Source of the DNA: Taxillus chinensis
Taxonomy: Eukaryota > Streptophyta > Magnoliopsida > Santalales > Loranthaceae
Direction: 5' to 3'
Length of the DNA: 64,000 nucleotides
Assembly (NCBI GenBank): GCA_023512835.1
Contig: CM042088.1
Location: forward strand, 42,417,771 to 42,481,770
The notes under the pieces are model-generated. The model was given only the letters and a program-made list of their open reading frames with translations. It was not told the DNA's origin and made no database searches. Shown here one piece after another: positions 62,144 through 64,000 of the stretch. The translations under genes were made by a program, and so were the position numbers. Every line of letters starts with the position of its first letter. Position 1 is the stretch's first letter.

Positions 62144-64000
62144 ATGGGGAAGGAGCAAGACGAAGTAGACAACTCGTCGAAGGCGAGGAAAACCGACAAC
62201 AATAACTCCTCGTTCGTGATCAACATACCTTCGTACCAGGAAGTACTCGAAAGCTCTCACCGCAAGACCGCGCCACCCTCCTTCTCCCAAGCCTTCTCCT
62301 TCGTCAAGAACACCGAGTTCTACACTCCCCCTCCTCCTCCGCCTGCCCCTCTCCATTCCGATCCTTCCCCTTCTACGCAGTCCGCTCCCGACCGGTACGA
62401 TGACTGATCTCTGTTGTCGCTCGTGATTCCTGATTGGATTGGATTGTGTTTTTTTTTTTTTTTTTGGTACTAGGAACTGGGTGAGTTTAGGCTCGCATTA
62501 CTGTTTTCAGGCGACTTGGGCAATCCGACGCTGTTTCTTCGTCTTCGTCGCCGTCTTCTTCGCGATCTCTCCAGTGTCGCAACGCTATCCTAGTGAGCCA
62601 TAGGCAGGTGCGTTCCATTCCCATGATTAATTATCAAATTAGCCTTTTTTTTTTCAAAAAGGCTGGTAGAAGCAGATTTAGGGGTTATATAGCTGGTAGA
62701 TTCAGAACGTAGCATGCAGTTTTTAATTTGTTGGGTTGTTTGCTTTTCTTGTCCTGGCAGTACATGCATATATAAATTCAGGGTATGGCCAACTTTGGTA
62801 ACTTATATTGGCACATTCATTACCCAACTAAGGTAGCATCTATTTCTCAATTTTGTTGTCTGTAGCTAGACTGAATTTAGGTTTTCTTTTTCATTATGCA
62901 GAAGGGGAATCCTCTGCTGAAACATATTAGAAACGTAAAATGGAATTTTGCAGATGTTGTCGGTGACTACTTGCTGGGGCAGGGCTGCTGTGCTCTCTAC
63001 TTAAGGTTTGGACCTCGAGATGTATTATGTTTCAATTTATTGCCCTTTTGAAATATTCACAGTAGTTTGGTTCATTGAATGCATCCTTCGGACTATGGGT
63101 GGTATTGTGGCTTATGAGTTGAATTAGATGCATCATGTTCGATTGTTCATGCATATACAAGCCTTAATTAGTGTGCGTCGTATGAGAATCTGAAATTGGG
63201 AAAGTAGTTTATATTTGTAAAAATATCATGTTTCCAAGGGTAATATTATAGATGAACCTTACCTGCTGTGAATTTCACCAGCTCAAGTAATTTGTTTTGG
63301 ACTCTGAATATTTTCTTTTTGCATGAATCCTTTACTTAATTTTAATTATATTTATCATTTTCGGCAGTCTTCGGTATCATCTACTTCATCCAGACTATCT
63401 GTATTACCGTATCAGGGAATTGCAGAAGAACTTCAAGCTTCAGATTGTATTGTGTCACATTGATGTTGTAAGTGGCTGTTTTCATTCATAATGCCTTTGA
63501 TGAAGACAAAGAAGTTTAGGTTTCAGAATTTAATGCTGCAGTATGTTCTAAATGTATAATTCCATTGCTCATTATTATTAAAATTTTTAGGAGGATGTAG
63601 TAAAGCCTTTACAAGAAGTCACCAGAACAGCTTTACTTCATGATTGCACCCTTCTTTGTGGTTGGAGGTACAATGAACTTTCCATTCTGTTATACCAGTT
63701 TCATTTAAATAATATGGCACCATTTGAACTTTCCTCCGTTTTCTTATTTACCATACCTCTTCCTGGAATTTATAGTGTAAAGAAAACATAGCGAACTTCT
63801 AGGATTCTCTCAATGATTACCTGGGTTGATATTCCTTACTGTGCAAAAATTGGGATTATTATTTTTCAAAGTAAGACTTGGAGATCTTTCTTTTTTATTT
63901 TTATTTCTTCTCACAATTTTCCAATTTCCTTTGTTTTTTTGCCCTAGCTTGGAAGAATGTGGTAGGTACTTGGAGACCATTAAAGTCTATGAAAACAAGC
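62144..64000 (+). CDS. ERCC1: DNA excision repair protein ERCC1, 5' part (window-truncated)
   Basis: Six exons are visible (62144-62394, 62511-62607, 62902-63005, 63368-63467, 63591-63667, 63948-64000), joining in frame to 227 residues; the last runs off the window. ERCC1 (Arabidopsis UVR7, At3g05210, about 410 aa) pairs with XPF/RAD1 as the structure-specific 5' endonuclease of nucleotide excision and recombination repair in the nucleus. The N-terminus (1-100) is variable, with a poly-Pro stretch near 62-68 and a Ser-rich run. The central domain begins with [19 protein letters not shown], then [52 protein letters not shown] and [18 protein letters not shown], all matching the conserved XPF-like nuclease-derived fold. 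Not in the window: the helix-hairpin-helix domain and the stop codon. The ATG follows an in-leader AAGAA-rich stretch and matches the family start. Confidence 0.96.

Overview
The window looks like nuclear DNA of a eudicot plant, probably a woody or other large-intron species. The evidence is AT-rich intergenic DNA, GT-AG introns of 0.1-5 kb, chloroplast-targeted and plant-specific genes, Copia retrotransposon remains, many MITE-like elements and abundant microsatellites. There is no bacterial, organellar or viral backbone.

Layout: (1) 1-5.2 kb is mostly intergenic. It holds a GC-rich retroelement-like block (about 583-980) and a possible 73-aa membrane protein gene on the minus strand, with a TATA-like box and a G-box cluster upstream. 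(2) 5.2-6.9 kb (+) is a complete three-exon TLP18.3 gene (thylakoid TPM-domain protein). (3) 9.0-18.1 kb (+) is a ten-exon FAM86/EEF2KMT-type lysine methyltransferase gene. Its second intron carries a decayed Copia element, and a hAT-like MITE ends 77 bp before its start codon. (4) 21.6-36.8 kb (+) is a 19-exon branched-chain aminotransferase-like gene (P-loop sulfotransferase-like domain fused to a fold-type IV PLP domain). Its introns hold a hAT-like MITE, a 0.4-kb G/T homopolymer tract, a Copia gag remnant and several tandem duplications. (5) 36.8-46.1 kb is AT-rich intergenic DNA with MITE-like elements. (6) 46.1-48.0 kb (-) is a three-exon bHLH transcription factor of the bHLH94/96 type. 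(7) 48-55 kb is intergenic, with a diverged three-unit satellite and a MULE-type foldback MITE with a perfect 10-bp target duplication. (8) 55.1-56.2 kb (+) is an intronless, GC-rich ATL6/ATL31-type RING-H2 ubiquitin ligase gene. (9) 56-62 kb is intergenic with MITEs and a tandem duplication. (10) From 62.1 kb to the right edge (+) are the first six exons of the ERCC1 repair gene, cut by the window end.

The genes do not form one pathway. They are independent housekeeping or signalling genes: photosystem II repair, translation-factor methylation, a PLP enzyme, transcription, ubiquitination and DNA repair. From memory, the order BCAT-like, ATL6-like, ERCC1 matches Arabidopsis At3g05190-At3g05200-At3g05210, which suggests a conserved block with a bHLH gene added in this lineage or lost in Arabidopsis.

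Exon boundaries were set by hand from splice signals, frame continuity and remembered family conservation. All six recognised reading frames stay open across every junction. I found no convincing evidence of an undescribed multi-gene system. The most unusual items are the G/T tract, the TIR elements with GC-rich cores, the GC-AG intron, the PLP-lysine region of the aminotransferase-like protein, and two unrecognised small ORFs.
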